Shown one piece after another: positions 37,028 to 47,815 of a stretch of 64,000 nucleotides of DNA. This DNA comes from Brachynemurus nebulosus (lineage: Eukaryota > Arthropoda > Insecta > Neuroptera > Myrmeleontidae): contig JAPWDM010000033.1 of NCBI GenBank assembly GCA_035578155.1, forward strand, positions 77,001-141,000, read 5' to 3'. Under the pieces are notes generated by a model, which saw nothing but the letters and a program-made list of their open reading frames with translations, made no database searches and was not told the origin of the DNA. Made by a program: the position numbers and the translations under genes. How positions within the stretch are numbered: position 1 is the first letter of the stretch; the number at the start of each line of letters is the position of its first letter.

Positions 37028-37970
37028 ATGGAGTGTACTGTATATTGAAATTGCAACGGATACTATGCCAGATACCTTGAAATAAAACACCTAATAGTTA
37101 ACTTTCAACCATTAATTTTATGCCTGCAAGAATCCCATTTAAAACCTAATAACAAATACCATTTGAAAAGATTGCTTACTTATCGGAAAGACTTCACGGA
37201 CGGTCAACAGGCCAGTGGCGGAGTAGTAACATTAGTGAGTGATCATATTAATTCTAAAGAAATACATGTACAAATCGAATTGCAAGCAGTTGTGATATCG
37301 GCTCAAATACCCATACTCGGGAAAACTACAATCTGTAATTTATATTTACTAAATCGGCAAAGACTAACACTCAACGATATCCAAGACCTCATAAGGCAAC
37401 TTCCAACACCATACGTTTTAATTGGGGACTTCAATGCGCACCATACTATGTGGGGCGAAAAGCAAATTGACAGCCGAGGAAAAATAGTGGAATAATTATT
37501 CACGACCAAGGAAGATTTAGTTCTCTTCAATGCTGATGCACCGACTCGCATAAATCCAGCGAATGGAATTTTCACAGCAATCGACCTGGCACTATGCTCC
37601 AGATCAATAGCACCTCACTTACAATGGGAAGCGCAAGCAGATTTACAATCTAGTGATTATTTTCCCATTAAAATCTACTTTCCAAGCAAAGTGCAGCAGG
37701 AAACAAAGCCAATAAAATGGCAAGTACATAAAGTACATTGGGAAGCTTTTAAGGATATCGTGGAAAATACAATCAATCACAATCCTGCGGAAATTAATAA
37801 CATTGAATATTTTACTCAGTTGATTACTGAAGCCGCAAAAGAAACTGTTCCTAAAAGCCTGCCCGAGACGACACGGTACCATGGTGGTCAACAGAAATCG
37901 CACATCTTATTAAAGAAAGGAAAAAGGCACTCAGAACGTATCGAAAATATCAAACTACCGAATTAGAATT
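37028..37970 (+). pseudogene. LINE ORF2 endonuclease fragment (Jockey/I-type)
   Basis: The apurinic-type (EEP) endonuclease of a non-LTR retrotransposon. It starts with a YWNCNG-like block in which the Trp codon has become TGA (37046), then LCLQESHL, SGGVVTLV, the catalytic GDFNAHHTMWG block, a TAA at 37493, and the SSDYFPI block that matches the family's SDH region. After it the linker IAHLIKERKKALRTYRKY is read in another frame, then the frame is lost at about 37975, where another repeat begins. Two stops and a shift make it a relic. The RT domain is missing. It follows ORF1 in the same orientation and may be the same element. Confidence 0.85.
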
Positions 37971-37975
37971 AGAAT

Positions 37976-38490
37976 TTTTTTCTTTTTCTTTTTTGTAACC
38001 TTATCTATTGTACTTATCACTGGCAGTAAAAAGTCCGGCATTTTGAGACCAAAAAAATTTTTCCATATGGTTTGTTTAAAAGGGTTTAATATAGGTAAAT
38101 TCTTGATCATAACAAGCGAAATTTTTAAAAAAATTTAGACGAATTTTTAGTTTCAGAGAAAGTACTAACAAATGTTTAAGAATGTATTTTTAAGAAAAAT
38201 CAATAGTAACTACTTAATTAATAGTTTTTCATATGTTTTCATAATTTTAAATGCGTGTTTTTATTAAGGACTATAAAGATTTTTTCAGATACACTAGACA
38301 TTCAATGTAGGATACATAAACAATTAATGTAGTTCGTTCTCTCTGTAGGTCAATGATCTACTAAAGACGAATTCATTGTTGTAGATATAATAATTACCAC
38401 ACAGTGTAAAGGGTGTGTAATTAGTTATACCCTCTGTATATTACAATTAACCACAGTAATGTACAAGTTTGTTTCAATCCCTATCACATC
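37976..38490. other. inserted repeat tail and unassigned DNA
   Basis: The part at 37980-38035 ('cttatctattgtacttatca', 'ctggcagtaaaaag') matches 50695-50770 in inverted orientation, so it belongs to repeat family E. The rest shows no feature. Confidence 0.5.
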
Positions 38491-38499
38491 CGGTCGTAT

Positions 38500-38990
38500 A
38501 GACCAGGAAGAGCTAAAAGCCGAACTTTATAGGTTAAATGAGGGCAGGACAAGAGGTGCTGCACATCTGGCAACAGCGCTGGGATGCGTGGGTTGACACG
38601 GCACAGTGGACAATTATTGGATCAAGTGTAGTCACAGAAAACTGAACTAATTCTTGACGCAAGTTTTTACAGGGCACGGCTCGTTTAGTACACGAAGCGT
38701 ATTGGAAAGTCAGCGAATGATAGGTGCCTGTATTGCAGGGCAACTGGCACACCTGAACACACTGTGTTCGAGTGTGAGAGATGGGAACAAAAAAGGGCGA
38801 GCTTGTATTTGAAATTGGGGGAAGTTTTAACGCCGGAAAGGGCAGAAACGGTCTTGACTGGTGACCAGGCCGCTTGGCAGGCAATCAGCAGGGCATGGGC
38901 CGGAATCATGACCTGCAAAGAGCAGGAAGAACTTAAGGCACAAAGGGAAAGAAAACTTTTTATTTTCATTGTTGTAATTGTTGTCATTGT
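38500..38990 (+). pseudogene. LINE ORF2 C-terminal fragment (R1/LOA-type zinc finger)
   Basis: Pieces in shifting frames give a WQQRWDAWVDTAQWT block (about 38560-38610). A continuous frame from about 38698 carries the C-x2-C-x7-H-x4-C finger typical of R1-group LINE C-termini (CLYCRATGTPEHTVFEC), followed by a helical tail (RAETVLTGDQAAWQ, SRAWAGIMTCKEQEELKAQRER). The frame then runs into a GTTGTAATT-rich tail and (TA)n. RT and most of RNase H are absent. It may or may not be part of the same element as the endonuclease piece upstream. Confidence 0.8.
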
Positions 38991-39032
38991 TGTAATTTTT
39001 TTGTTATTGTTTGGCCGTTCGTTGTTGTATTT

Positions 39033-39209
<177 letters not shown>

Positions 39210-39283
39210 GTGTTCACTCGTTCGCGAGGTTGATTAAAAATTTTTCGTTTTATTAGAATGTTTATTATAAAATATTTAATTGT

Positions 39284-40738
39284 TACAAAGGATATAGCAA
39301 GATAAGCATAGTAAATCTGCCCCGGAAGCGAATTATTTTAGTAACTGTATTACCGGTATGGTAAGGCTGTAAGTAACTGATATCTACAATTTTGGCGGCA
39401 AAAACTGAGTAGTTATGGAGATAACTAAAAAAATTTAAAAAATTACAAAAAGTTTTTTCTTGGTAACTACTCAACTTAGGAAAATAATTCCAAATCCACA
39501 TGAAGGCAAACACTCTCAAGAATATTAGACATATTTATTATCGTATCAGTCCTCGTTATTAAGGATAATAACAAGGATAGTATCCGATCAAATGTTATTT
39601 TTATAGTGTTCCAATTGAGCGACCACTTCAAAAAAAATTCAGTAACTGTGCCCTAATGCACTTAATTACTGCACCAAGTCTCATCAAAATTCAAGGGCTG
39701 CAACATGGTAAAATATTTTTTTTTCATTTCTAATCTGCTGAATCGCCCCTCTAGTGGATCCGGCCTTGGAATTATATACATCAATCGAAAGTACTTTAAA
39801 AATAAAGTGTTGTGTCTCATAAAGTGTTTTTTCCTATCTCCTATAGTTTTCGAGATAATCAAGAATAATCGAAAGAGGTATATTAAGTTATAGGTTATCT
39901 GCCCCTGATAGAAAGTCCCAATAGTAACTGTATTGTCGTTTATGTGACACTGCAGGTACTTCAAATGTATAACTTGCCTAGATCAAAACAAAACCATTGT
40001 AGAAATATAATAGAAAATTGTCAAAATATGTGGTGTAGTAGGCATTCTTTAATATTCTACATGTTAAAAATGCCTACTACAGCTGCCTATACAGTTACTA
40101 TTGAGACTTTCTATCAGGGGCAGATAACCTATAGCTTAATATACCTCTTTCGATTATTCTTGATTATCTCGAAAACTATAGGAGATAGGAAAAAACACTT
40201 TATGAGATACAACACTTTATTTTTAAAGTACTTTCGATTGATGTATATAATTCCAGAGTCGGACCCACTGGAAGGGCGGTTCAGCAGATTAGAATTGAAA
40301 AAATTTTTTTTTACTATGTTGCAGCCCTTGAATTTTGATGAGACTTGGTGCAGTAATTAAGTGCATTAGGGCACAGTTACTGAATTTTTTTTGAAGTGGT
40401 CGCTCAATTGGAACCCTATAAAAATAACATTGGATCGGATACTATCCTTGTTATTATCCTTAATAACGAGGACTGATACGATAATAAATTTGTCTAATAT
40501 TCTTGAGAGTGTTTGCCTTCATGTGGATTTGGAATTATTTTCCTAAGTTGAGTAGTTACCAAGAAAAAAAATTTTGTAATGTTTTAAATTTTTTTAGTTT
40601 TCTTCATAATTACTCAGTTTTGGCCGCCAAAATTGTAGATATCAATTACTTACAGCTTTACCATACCGGAAATATAGTTATTAAAATAATTCGTCGCGGG
40701 GCAGATTTATTATGCTTATCTTGCTATATCCTTTCAAT
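39284..40738. repeat. foldback with ~640-bp arms
   Basis: Left arm 39284-39927 and right arm 40097-40738 are reverse complements over nearly their whole length, with a few percent differences. The spacer (about 39928-40096) itself contains the small inverted pair 'gtagtaggcatt'/'aatgcctactac'. Reading frames appear in mirrored pairs because of the symmetry and carry no known motif. No target duplication is evident. It could be a foldback transposon or an inverted duplication. Confidence 0.9.
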
Positions 40739-40744
40739 AATTAC

Positions 40745-41084
40745 ACACTAAATTACAACGTAGAAACCTCACGTCTAGCGAACTTTGAAATTGAATTAAA
40801 TAATAGCGAAACTAAACTCGTTGGAATTGACTAAAACGCTTGTATTTGTACTATTTCGTTATGTTCTAGAAAAGTGCATTTAGCTGACTAAGAAATGAGG
40901 CTTCTAATAACAATTCTTAGAAGTAAAAACTGGGAAGCTGATATAAGCTGTAATTTATATTATAAAGTGATTACATAAGCATATGATTGAAATATGATAT
41001 ATGTGTGAATGGTATGCAAAGAATGTTAAGTAATTGATACATATTAGATAAAATATTATATAATGTGTCCATAAGTTACGTCCA
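40745..41084 (-). repeat. candidate 3' LTR of an errantivirus-like element
   Basis: On the minus strand the env relic's stop codon is followed at once by a polypurine tract (plus-strand ctcctccctcctt, 41088-41100) and then by ~340 bases without coding potential, bounded by the foldback at 40738. Position after env and tract is where a 3' LTR should start. A second LTR for comparison is not in the window, so the call rests on layout only. Confidence 0.4.
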
Positions 41085-41098
41085 TTACTCCTCCCTCC

Positions 41099-42245
41099 TT
41101 AAGACGAAAGTGGTGGCCATAGAAGTTGACTTCTTGGGACGGCGTTTTTGGTTAGTATTGTACTTGAATTGAAGAATCCTCTTGGATATGTGCTTGAAGT
41201 GATGTATTCTCTTGGAACGGATTCCTGGTGTAGCGAATAATAAATAGGATACTGGTGATTAGCATAGTTGCAAGAATAAAGTGCATAAGTAATAGATGCA
41301 TGAATAGTGCCATGTGTCCGCAGTAGTTGGATTTCTTCTCGATTTTCTAAATGATAGTTTTTCAGTTTGTTGAGGTCCAGTTTTTCTTCCAGTTTGAATA
41401 TGTTGACCGGAAGATTGTATGTTGGTTGCAAATAGATTTTTTCCCAATTTCTTAGTATTTTACTGTCGTAGGTAATATCGTTGATTTTTACGGAACAGTT
41501 TTCAAAGCGTATTAAAATGGTTCCCATGATGGTTCGATTTTTGATGCCGCACGTTGAACTGATGACGATTCCATGTGAGTTCTTGCTGATGATGTGGTTG
41601 TCGTAGATTTGTTTGATTTCGGTTATGTTGTTGTAGTATTCATAAATGCAGGCAGGCGATTGATTGGAAAGTAGATTTCCGATGCACTTTGAATTTTTTA
41701 GTTTAATTGCTGCAGTTTTGGGCTCGCATACGTAGATTTCCTCTATTTTGGGGCACGCATTATCGACCTCGTACAACTGATATTCATTGGAAATGGTATA
41801 TGGTTTGGGAAATTTTATTGTTTTTAAATGAACATTTGTAAAGGTTCTAATTTGTTTAATTGATAGGTAGAGGATTGAAAATTAGGTATCTGTATGTTAA
41901 AAATTATGTTGCTGTCGTTGTAATAAGCCTGCAGTTTAAGGAACTCGTATATTTGTTCGTATGATTTGATGGGTATGCCCTGTCTGTTCGTTGAGTAATA
42001 AGCGTACTCTAGTTCATTTGGAAGTATAATAGGCTTTGCGATAATATTAAGTTTTGCTAAATTAATGGATTGTATGATGTCTTTAATGTGGTCATTAAGT
42101 GTTCCAATGTTGAAATTAATTCTGTTGTATTGTATATTTTTAAATCGCTTTGTTCTTTTTGACCGATGTTTGTATATAAAGATTTCAAATATTTATTAAT
42201 AGAATTTTGCTGATCATTTATGTGTTTGGTGATGTTTTCAAATCG
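41099..42245 (-). pseudogene. errantivirus/gypsy env-like glycoprotein relic
   Basis: The main frame (41776-41099, 225 codons) has the look of the insect gypsy-type Env: spaced Cys residues, three N-glycosylation sequons (NIT, NRT, NCS), and a G-x-x-LIRFENC-type block seen before the membrane-proximal helices. Upstream to 42245 further Env-like pieces are readable but broken by stops and shifts. A Tyr/Leu-rich segment in another frame (41259-41300) could be the displaced membrane region, since the open frame lacks a clear one. No gag or pol lies upstream within reach. A hAT MITE sits at 42305. The gene is clearly inactive. Assignment is from pattern, not a search. Confidence 0.55.
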
Positions 42246-42304
42246 TTAATATCCTAAGACCTTTTCTTAGAGGCACAAGTGGGGTTTTTTAGTTGGTAAG
42301 AGTT

Positions 42305-42482
42305 CAGAGGCGTAGCGACGGGGGTGCAAGGGGGTCTATCATGCGCCGGGCGCGACTTGCCGAAGGGCGCCAAATGTGTACCAAAGAGGTGCCAAATATT
42401 AACTATACGTGTTTTTGGTAGGAATGGGGGGCGCCAATAAAGTGTCGTGCCCCGGGCGCCAGTTATGTTCACTACGCCACTG
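42305..42482. mobile_element. hAT-type MITE, 178 bp
   Basis: The ends are CAGAGGCGTAGC at the left and the complement of CAGTGGCGTAGT at the right. An exact 8-bp duplication taagagtt flanks it (42297-42304 and 42483-42490). CAGNGGCGTAG termini are common in insect hAT elements. Interior GC-rich with gggcgcc words. Confidence 0.95.
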
Positions 42483-42490
42483 TAAGAGTT

Positions 42491-42866
42491 TAACTCGTCC
42501 AGCAAAACACCTAACTGGATGTATTACTGAATATTTCCCCCCACATTAAAAAAAAAAGACCTGGAAGAGCGAACCTTTTTCCATCTGCGTGAACGTAAGT
42601 TTTATTGGAGTGAATTTTCGTAATTGCTAGAGGTATTGCCACTCACGAAAAAATTTTTTTGCTATTATTTCGTTTCTAGTGATTCTATATCTTGTAAAAA
42701 TGTTATAATTTTTGTCAAAAAAAAATTCATTTTACAAAACACTAAGTTCTAAACTGAACTCCTGTACCTACAAGATTTATGATAGATCATCTTACGACGT
42801 AAATTTCAGTCTACATAGTGTCGTTAATCACATAAAAAATTACACAGATTTTTAACACAGATGAGT
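42491..42866. other. no gene seen
   Basis: AT-rich, non-coding, between the hAT MITE and the mariner-type element. Confidence 0.35.
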
Positions 42867-42868
42867 TA

Positions 42869-44675
42869 TACCGGGTATCCCGTTCGGATGTATACATACA
42901 ATTTACATGTTAATGAATAACATTGGATTCCCATAAGGAAAAAGTCACAAGAGTGCTTTGGATAAACATATTTATGTTTTTGCTAATTTTCTTTTATAAA
43001 ATAATTTTTTTTATTTTATCATAAAAAAATAAATAAGTAAAGTAAGAAATTGATAATTTCAATAAAAATTTGAATATGAATGACAGGAATAAATTAGTTT
43101 TTCTATTTTTCTTAAACTAATATTTTGGTTGTTTTCTACGGCGCGGCGGCTAACACATTAAGGCTTAGTTCACATGGCGCGCGGAAACCGCGCGGAACGT
43201 CGGAGTAGCGGTACTAGATACACAGAATCGCCATTTAGTGTTCATATGGTACCGCGCGGAAACCGCGCGCTGGCAGCTATACGCGCGGCTACGCGCGGTA
43301 CAAGTTTGTTTGTTGTACCACACGTTTACCGCGAAGTGACTGGCGGCATGAGATCTTAACAAACAAGTTGATTTGTTCAGATGAATTGGGCGTTCCGCTG
43401 CGGTAACAGTATATACATAAATACTTTTTTCCGTAGAAAAAAACATTTATATTTTTTGTTAAATGCATATTAAATATACGTAATAAATTTTATTACGTGT
43501 AAAAGACTATTTTATCATTTAAAAATTATAAAATTTTAAAAAAATTAAATATAACCAGGTAATTAAAAAATTTTAAATATACAAAAAAAAAAAAATTATT
43601 TACGAAATTGAAAGGAGACCTGCAATTTGAAATACTGCAGGCCTCTTTCTTTTCCAGTTTGGAATATTTCAGACCTGAATTCGAATGAATGTTCGAATAA
43701 AATTCTCAAAAGAGAATTCAGAGGTCTGGGAAAATAATTTATTTATTTTTCAGAAAAGTAGGCAATTTAAATTTACGTTTATGCCTTTTTCGATTTGGAT
43801 ATAATGTCACAAATAGATTTAAAGAAAATACATATGTATGTTGCAAAAAAAAAAAAAATGGATGAACCCAATATTTCCTTTCCCTTGATCTACAACGTCA
43901 CCATTCTTTCGTACGTGACTTATGAAACATAGTTTTTCGACGTGTTTTTCAAATGAATGTACCTATTTGATTAAATAAATGCAAACGAAAGCACACGTCA
44001 TTCGACATTGCTAAATATCCTTACAATTAACAAAACTTATTTAACAACAACAACGCGGATTTGACGCCAAATAACCGCAAACCATGTAAACAGTTACAAA
44101 AACGAAACGCGGGTAAACTGCGCGGTTTCCGCGCGCCATCTGAACTAAGCCTAATTGTATTTTCAACTGGTGCTCTTAACTGTAGTAGGTGTCTTTTTAT
44201 GGTCATTATGTACACATTCATACTTTTTAAAATTTTCTAAAATGCATTAAATTGTGCTGAGGTAAGGTAGCGAACAATTAGGATACTTAACACTAAATAA
44301 ATCTCTGTTACGACGCAAACTATTTCCTTCAATTCTCCAGCATATTATTTGCACTGCTTATTTCTTCGACATAACATTCTTTCGGTATTTTTTTATTATT
44401 TTAATATTTATTTTCAAAAAAAAAATTAAAAAAAAGCCTTTGAATTTACAAAAAATGACACAAATATTTATGTGAAAATACGAATTGCATAAATATTGCG
44501 ACATTTATTTTTTTATTTTACTACCTTATACTATTGTTAAAGCTCTAGTAAGAAATTGAATTGGTATTATTATTTTATTCAAAGTACTTTTGTGACATAA
44601 CTTTTTCCTTATGGGAATTCAACGTTATCAATTAACATGTAAATCGTACGTATACATCCAAACGGGATACTGGTA
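42869..44675. mobile_element. mariner-like TIR element hosting a Harbinger-like insertion
   Basis: The left terminus TACCGGGTATCCCGTT and the complement of the right terminus, TACCAGTATCCCGTT, extend to GGATGTATAC on both sides and are flanked by TA. Subterminal parts also match in inverted form ('aaggaaaaagtcac' with its complement near 44590). No transposase frame remains. A 990-bp Harbinger-type element lies inside it (43162-44151), so the original element was about 0.8 kb. Confidence 0.8.
43162..44151. mobile_element. PIF/Harbinger-type element, non-autonomous, 990 bp
   Basis: Inverted termini GGCTTAGTTCACATGGCGCG (left) and GGCTTAGTTCAGATGGCGCG (complement of right) continue into GCGCGGAAACCGCGC. 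The flanking TAA triplet at both sides fits the 3-bp TWA target of PIF/Harbinger. Subterminal CGCGCG-rich words (43255-43300) contrast with the AT-rich middle. No transposase or Myb-like frame was found. Confidence 0.9.
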
Positions 44676-44739
44676 TAAACTGTCAAATCTATGTTCTGTA
44701 GATTGACTATATAGTTAAAGATATACAAGTGACCTAATT

Positions 44740-44950
44740 CACGCCATTCACGTTATTCACGAAAATATACGTGAAGGATGCGAGTCAAGTTTTGTCTCGT
44801 GTCACGACGTGAGTATAGTGACACGAGGCAAAATATACTACGTGATCGTGCGTGAACAAAAATATACTAATTTTTATTTTCATGATTGTGCGTGAGCTTT
44901 TAAAATCGACTGTGAGCGTGAGTGATGTGAGAGGAAAAGTACTCTCTAGT
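44740..44950 (+). repeat. cgtga/tcacg-rich degenerate repeat
   Basis: The words 'attcacg', 'cgtga', 'gtgacacgag' and 'gtgcgtgaac' occur more than a dozen times in ~200 bases, on both strands. Inverted pairs such as 'tctcgtgtcac'/'gtgacacgag' can fold. Not seen elsewhere in the window. Confidence 0.6.
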
Positions 44951-45870
44951 ATGCAACTGAATATAAATGTAAGCAAACGAAAAAAGAATTACAAATGCAA
45001 GTTTGATAAGATATACAAGAATGCGTACTTACGGTGGCTGGACAGAATGTTTTTAGAAAGGAATGTGTGAAGTGGTCCGAAATTGAGTAACGAGATATAC
45101 TGGGTGGGTTAAGAGTTAAAAGTAAAAAAGTTAATTAGAGTTAATTGGTAGGAAAAAGTGAATTATAAGATTAGTATTAGAATTGGTGATCATATTGTGG
45201 TTCAGGTCAGAAGGCGATCATACATCATTCTTATTTTCAGGAATTTAGCGAGAATTTTTCCTCAAACAGCGGAAACGTAGGTGGTTTTATTTATATTTTT
45301 TGATGTTAGAGAATTCCAGAACATTTAAAGTAGCGAAAAATTTAAAATTAATGAAATTTTAGAGAAGTGAAAAGTTTTACATTTCATTTGGGCTGGAGTT
45401 CCGAAAACCGCATACCTCCGATTTAGCTTTAAATTGGTACACATACTCTTTTTGGGTTAAGAAGTTACCCCCTAGACGGATTTTTGGCGACGCGGACCGG
45501 CAGTGTATTTTTCAACCCTCCAAATATTTGAATCTAGGGGTTACTAAAAGATGGTTTCCGTTACCATAATAGCAATACTTAAAGACAGATTCTTATAGAA
45601 CTTGGTGAGTAAAACAAAATAGGAAGAATAAAGTTTTTTGATATCTTGCTTCGTTTTTGAGATATGACGTGTTACAATTCTAAAACTTACTACATATACT
45701 GAATAGATAATGTATTATGCATAATATGTATCATGTATTGTATAATGTATACCTATACAGTACAAATCTTTATGTGCATACATACTAGCTTATTTGAAAA
45801 TATAATATTTTTAATGTTATATTACGGTTTTTAGTGATAGAAGTAAGTGGAAAATGAATGAGACAACAAC

Positions 45871-45980
45871 ACTGAGACCTCATTTTCGGGCAAAGGGTAA
45901 TTTAATAATATTGAGGTAATTACCCGGAGGAGCCCCATTTGTAAATAATTATCCTTTGCCCGAAAATGAGGTTTCAGTGG
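45871..45980. repeat. small foldback with ttcgggcaaaggg arms
   Basis: Arms 'gagacctcattttcgggcaa' plus 'agggtaa' and the complement 'tcctttgcccgaaaatgagg' flank a 45-bp centre. It leads directly into CCTAA-like repeats. The word ttcgggcaaagggtaa also occurs at 51129 in the related array. Confidence 0.8.
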
Positions 45981-46190
45981 TAAACTAACCAAAACTAACC
46001 TAATCTAACCTTAGTTAATCTTACCACCTTGTTTTTATATCAAAGTCCAAGTATATTGTCAAAACTAACTAAATTAATCTAACCTTAACTAACCTTACTA
46101 CCTAGTTTTTATATCAAAGTCGAAGTATATTGTCAAAACCAACTAAATTAACCTAACCTTAACTAACCTTACCACTTAGCTTTGCGTTAA
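45981..46190 (+). repeat. CCTAA-like minisatellite, copy 1
   Basis: About three ~75-bp units with 'atatcaaagtcgaagtatat', 'tgtcaaaactaactaaatta' and 'acctaaccttaactaacc'. The same unit makes up the array at 51095-51790. The CCTAA words are reminiscent of the insect telomere repeat TTAGG, but are mixed with CCTTAA and CTAA, so the array is not telomeric DNA as such. Confidence 0.8.
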
Positions 46191-46613
46191 AAAATACATT
46201 TCCGGTTCGAGTTGCCAAAAATTCATTCAGAGAATACTTTTTAATTTATGAAAAATATATTTAAAAAAAAATTTGTTCAGTTGGAGATATCATTCATATT
46301 TATACTCAAGTATATTTATTTACATCTACTATACTACTTTTGGTTATTTTAGACCCTTAAAAGTACAACTTCCGGTCCGCGTCACCAAGAATCCGCTTAG
46401 GGGGTAACTTTTTAAGCCAAAAGAGTATGTATACCGAAATTCAGCTCAATCGGAGGTATGCGATTATTCTACTTTTTGCTACCGTCAAGAGGGATTACTT
46501 TAGTCCGCCGGGGTAACTTTCGCCACCCTTCGATAAAAAGATATTTCCTTTTGTAAATATTAGAAGCATAAAGTTTTTACATTTATGTATTATTATATAT
46601 TACACATTATACT

Positions 46614-47089
46614 TAGCGATGAGCTAATGCAAGACCAAGACCAAGACTGTCAAGTCTTAGTCTTGGTCTTGTTCTTGCATTAAGAATCTTGGTCTTGGTC
46701 TTGCTAGAGTAGTTTGGGTCTCGGTCTTGGTCTTGGTCTTGCAAAATGCAGTCTTAGTATTGGTCTTGGTCTTGGTATTGCTAAAAATCTTGCACTTTCT
46801 TGCATTTTTTTATTAGCGAATTTTTTCCTTCTAAACTCAGAATTTTCTCTCTTTACGGTATTAATTATACTTTCAAACTATTTAAATAGTTTAGCAAGAG
46901 TCTTGCTTTTTTCTTGCTTTTGTCTTGGTCTTTCTCACTTGAGTCTTGGTATTGGTCTTGCAGCCATACTTATAGTCTTGGTCTTGGTCTTGCTCTTGGT
47001 ATACATAGTCTTAGTATTGGTCTTGGTCTTGCAAAAAATGCAAGACCAAGACAAGACTGCAAGACCAAGACTAATTTTGCTCATCACTA
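46614..47089. mobile_element. hAT-type MITE made of TCTTGG repeats, 476 bp
   Basis: Inverted ends TAGCGATGAGC and (complement) TAGTGATGAGC have an exact 8-bp duplication attatact at 46606-46613 and 47090-47097. Nearly the whole interior is a degenerate (GGTCTTGGTCTT)n array on one strand, with AAGACCAAGACC arms at the ends. Its open frame of LGLGL type is a by-product of the repeat. Confidence 0.93.
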
Positions 47090-47529
47090 ATTATACTTGT
47101 AGCCAATATACTATACAGGCAATTTCATTTTTAAACATTCATAGGTCTGTATCACTGGCTGTTTTACTTTGATGGTTATGTATATTCATAATTTTAACCG
47201 TGAAACTTTTATCAGTGCAACTGATTGTATTCGCTTTTATAAAAAGGTAAGTACTTTAATAGGATGTATAAACAGTTGTTAAACATTAACTAAAGTTTCA
47301 AAATAATATATTTCGTTGTTTATTTCTTTTTTGAAAAAATGTTGTAAGATAACAAAATTGAGCCTAAATGGGGTAACTTTGGCCAATCTTATAAACTGTG
47401 TTTTTTCTGTGCTATTATTGTAAAATAAATTAATAAACTATTCGAATTGTTTACTAATATCATTATTTTATTTTCAAGTTTCAACTGAGATTCAAATGGC
47501 AGCTGAATCAAGTAGGTATTAAAAATTAC

Positions 47530-47815
47530 ATATGAAAAGTTGGCGAAGAAAAAAGAAGGCTGCTATCGTTGTCTCTTATAAAAAACAATACTATTTTGGG
47601 TTGATTTACAAGATGCCTGATGAAGGTGAAGAAAGGCCAACTGTTGACAGCATAAAAAAAAATAAATGCTGAATTTGGCCTTAAAAAAAGGACAAACTTA
47701 TTTACAAATGGGAAAATATTGTTGCCAAACTGAATCCACCAAAACTCTTAAATTTCAGAGGACTTTTCAAAGTTCCTGAACTGGATATTTTTTGTTTCGT
47801 TATAACTAGGTCTAT
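47530..47815 (+). pseudogene. pogo-like transposase C-terminal relic
   Basis: One frame from 47535 reads a basic start, then YYFGLIYKMPDEGEERPTVDSIKK. A shifted frame continues WENIVAKLNPPKLLNFRGLFKVP. The pattern, a short beta-rich region followed by 'I-V-x-L-x-x-P-x-x-x-x-x-R-G-x-F', is how many insect pogo/jerky-like transposases end. Two frame breaks and no catalytic core remain. Identification is by pattern and tentative. Confidence 0.45.

Noticed and set aside
38534..38987. Two minus-strand frames rich in Ser and Cys
   Set aside because: Shadows of the LINE C-terminal zinc-finger region on the plus strand.
39662..40360. 100- to 138-codon frames in the 39-40 kb foldback
   Set aside because: They occur in mirrored pairs because of the inverted arms and have no recognised motif; no evidence for coding.
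43174..43446. Arg-rich frames at the Harbinger-type end
   Set aside because: Produced by the CGCG-rich terminal repeats.
46714..47172. 152-codon frame rich in Gly-Leu and Val-Leu
   Set aside because: It is a translation of the TCTTGG array of a hAT MITE plus flanking DNA, not a protein gene.
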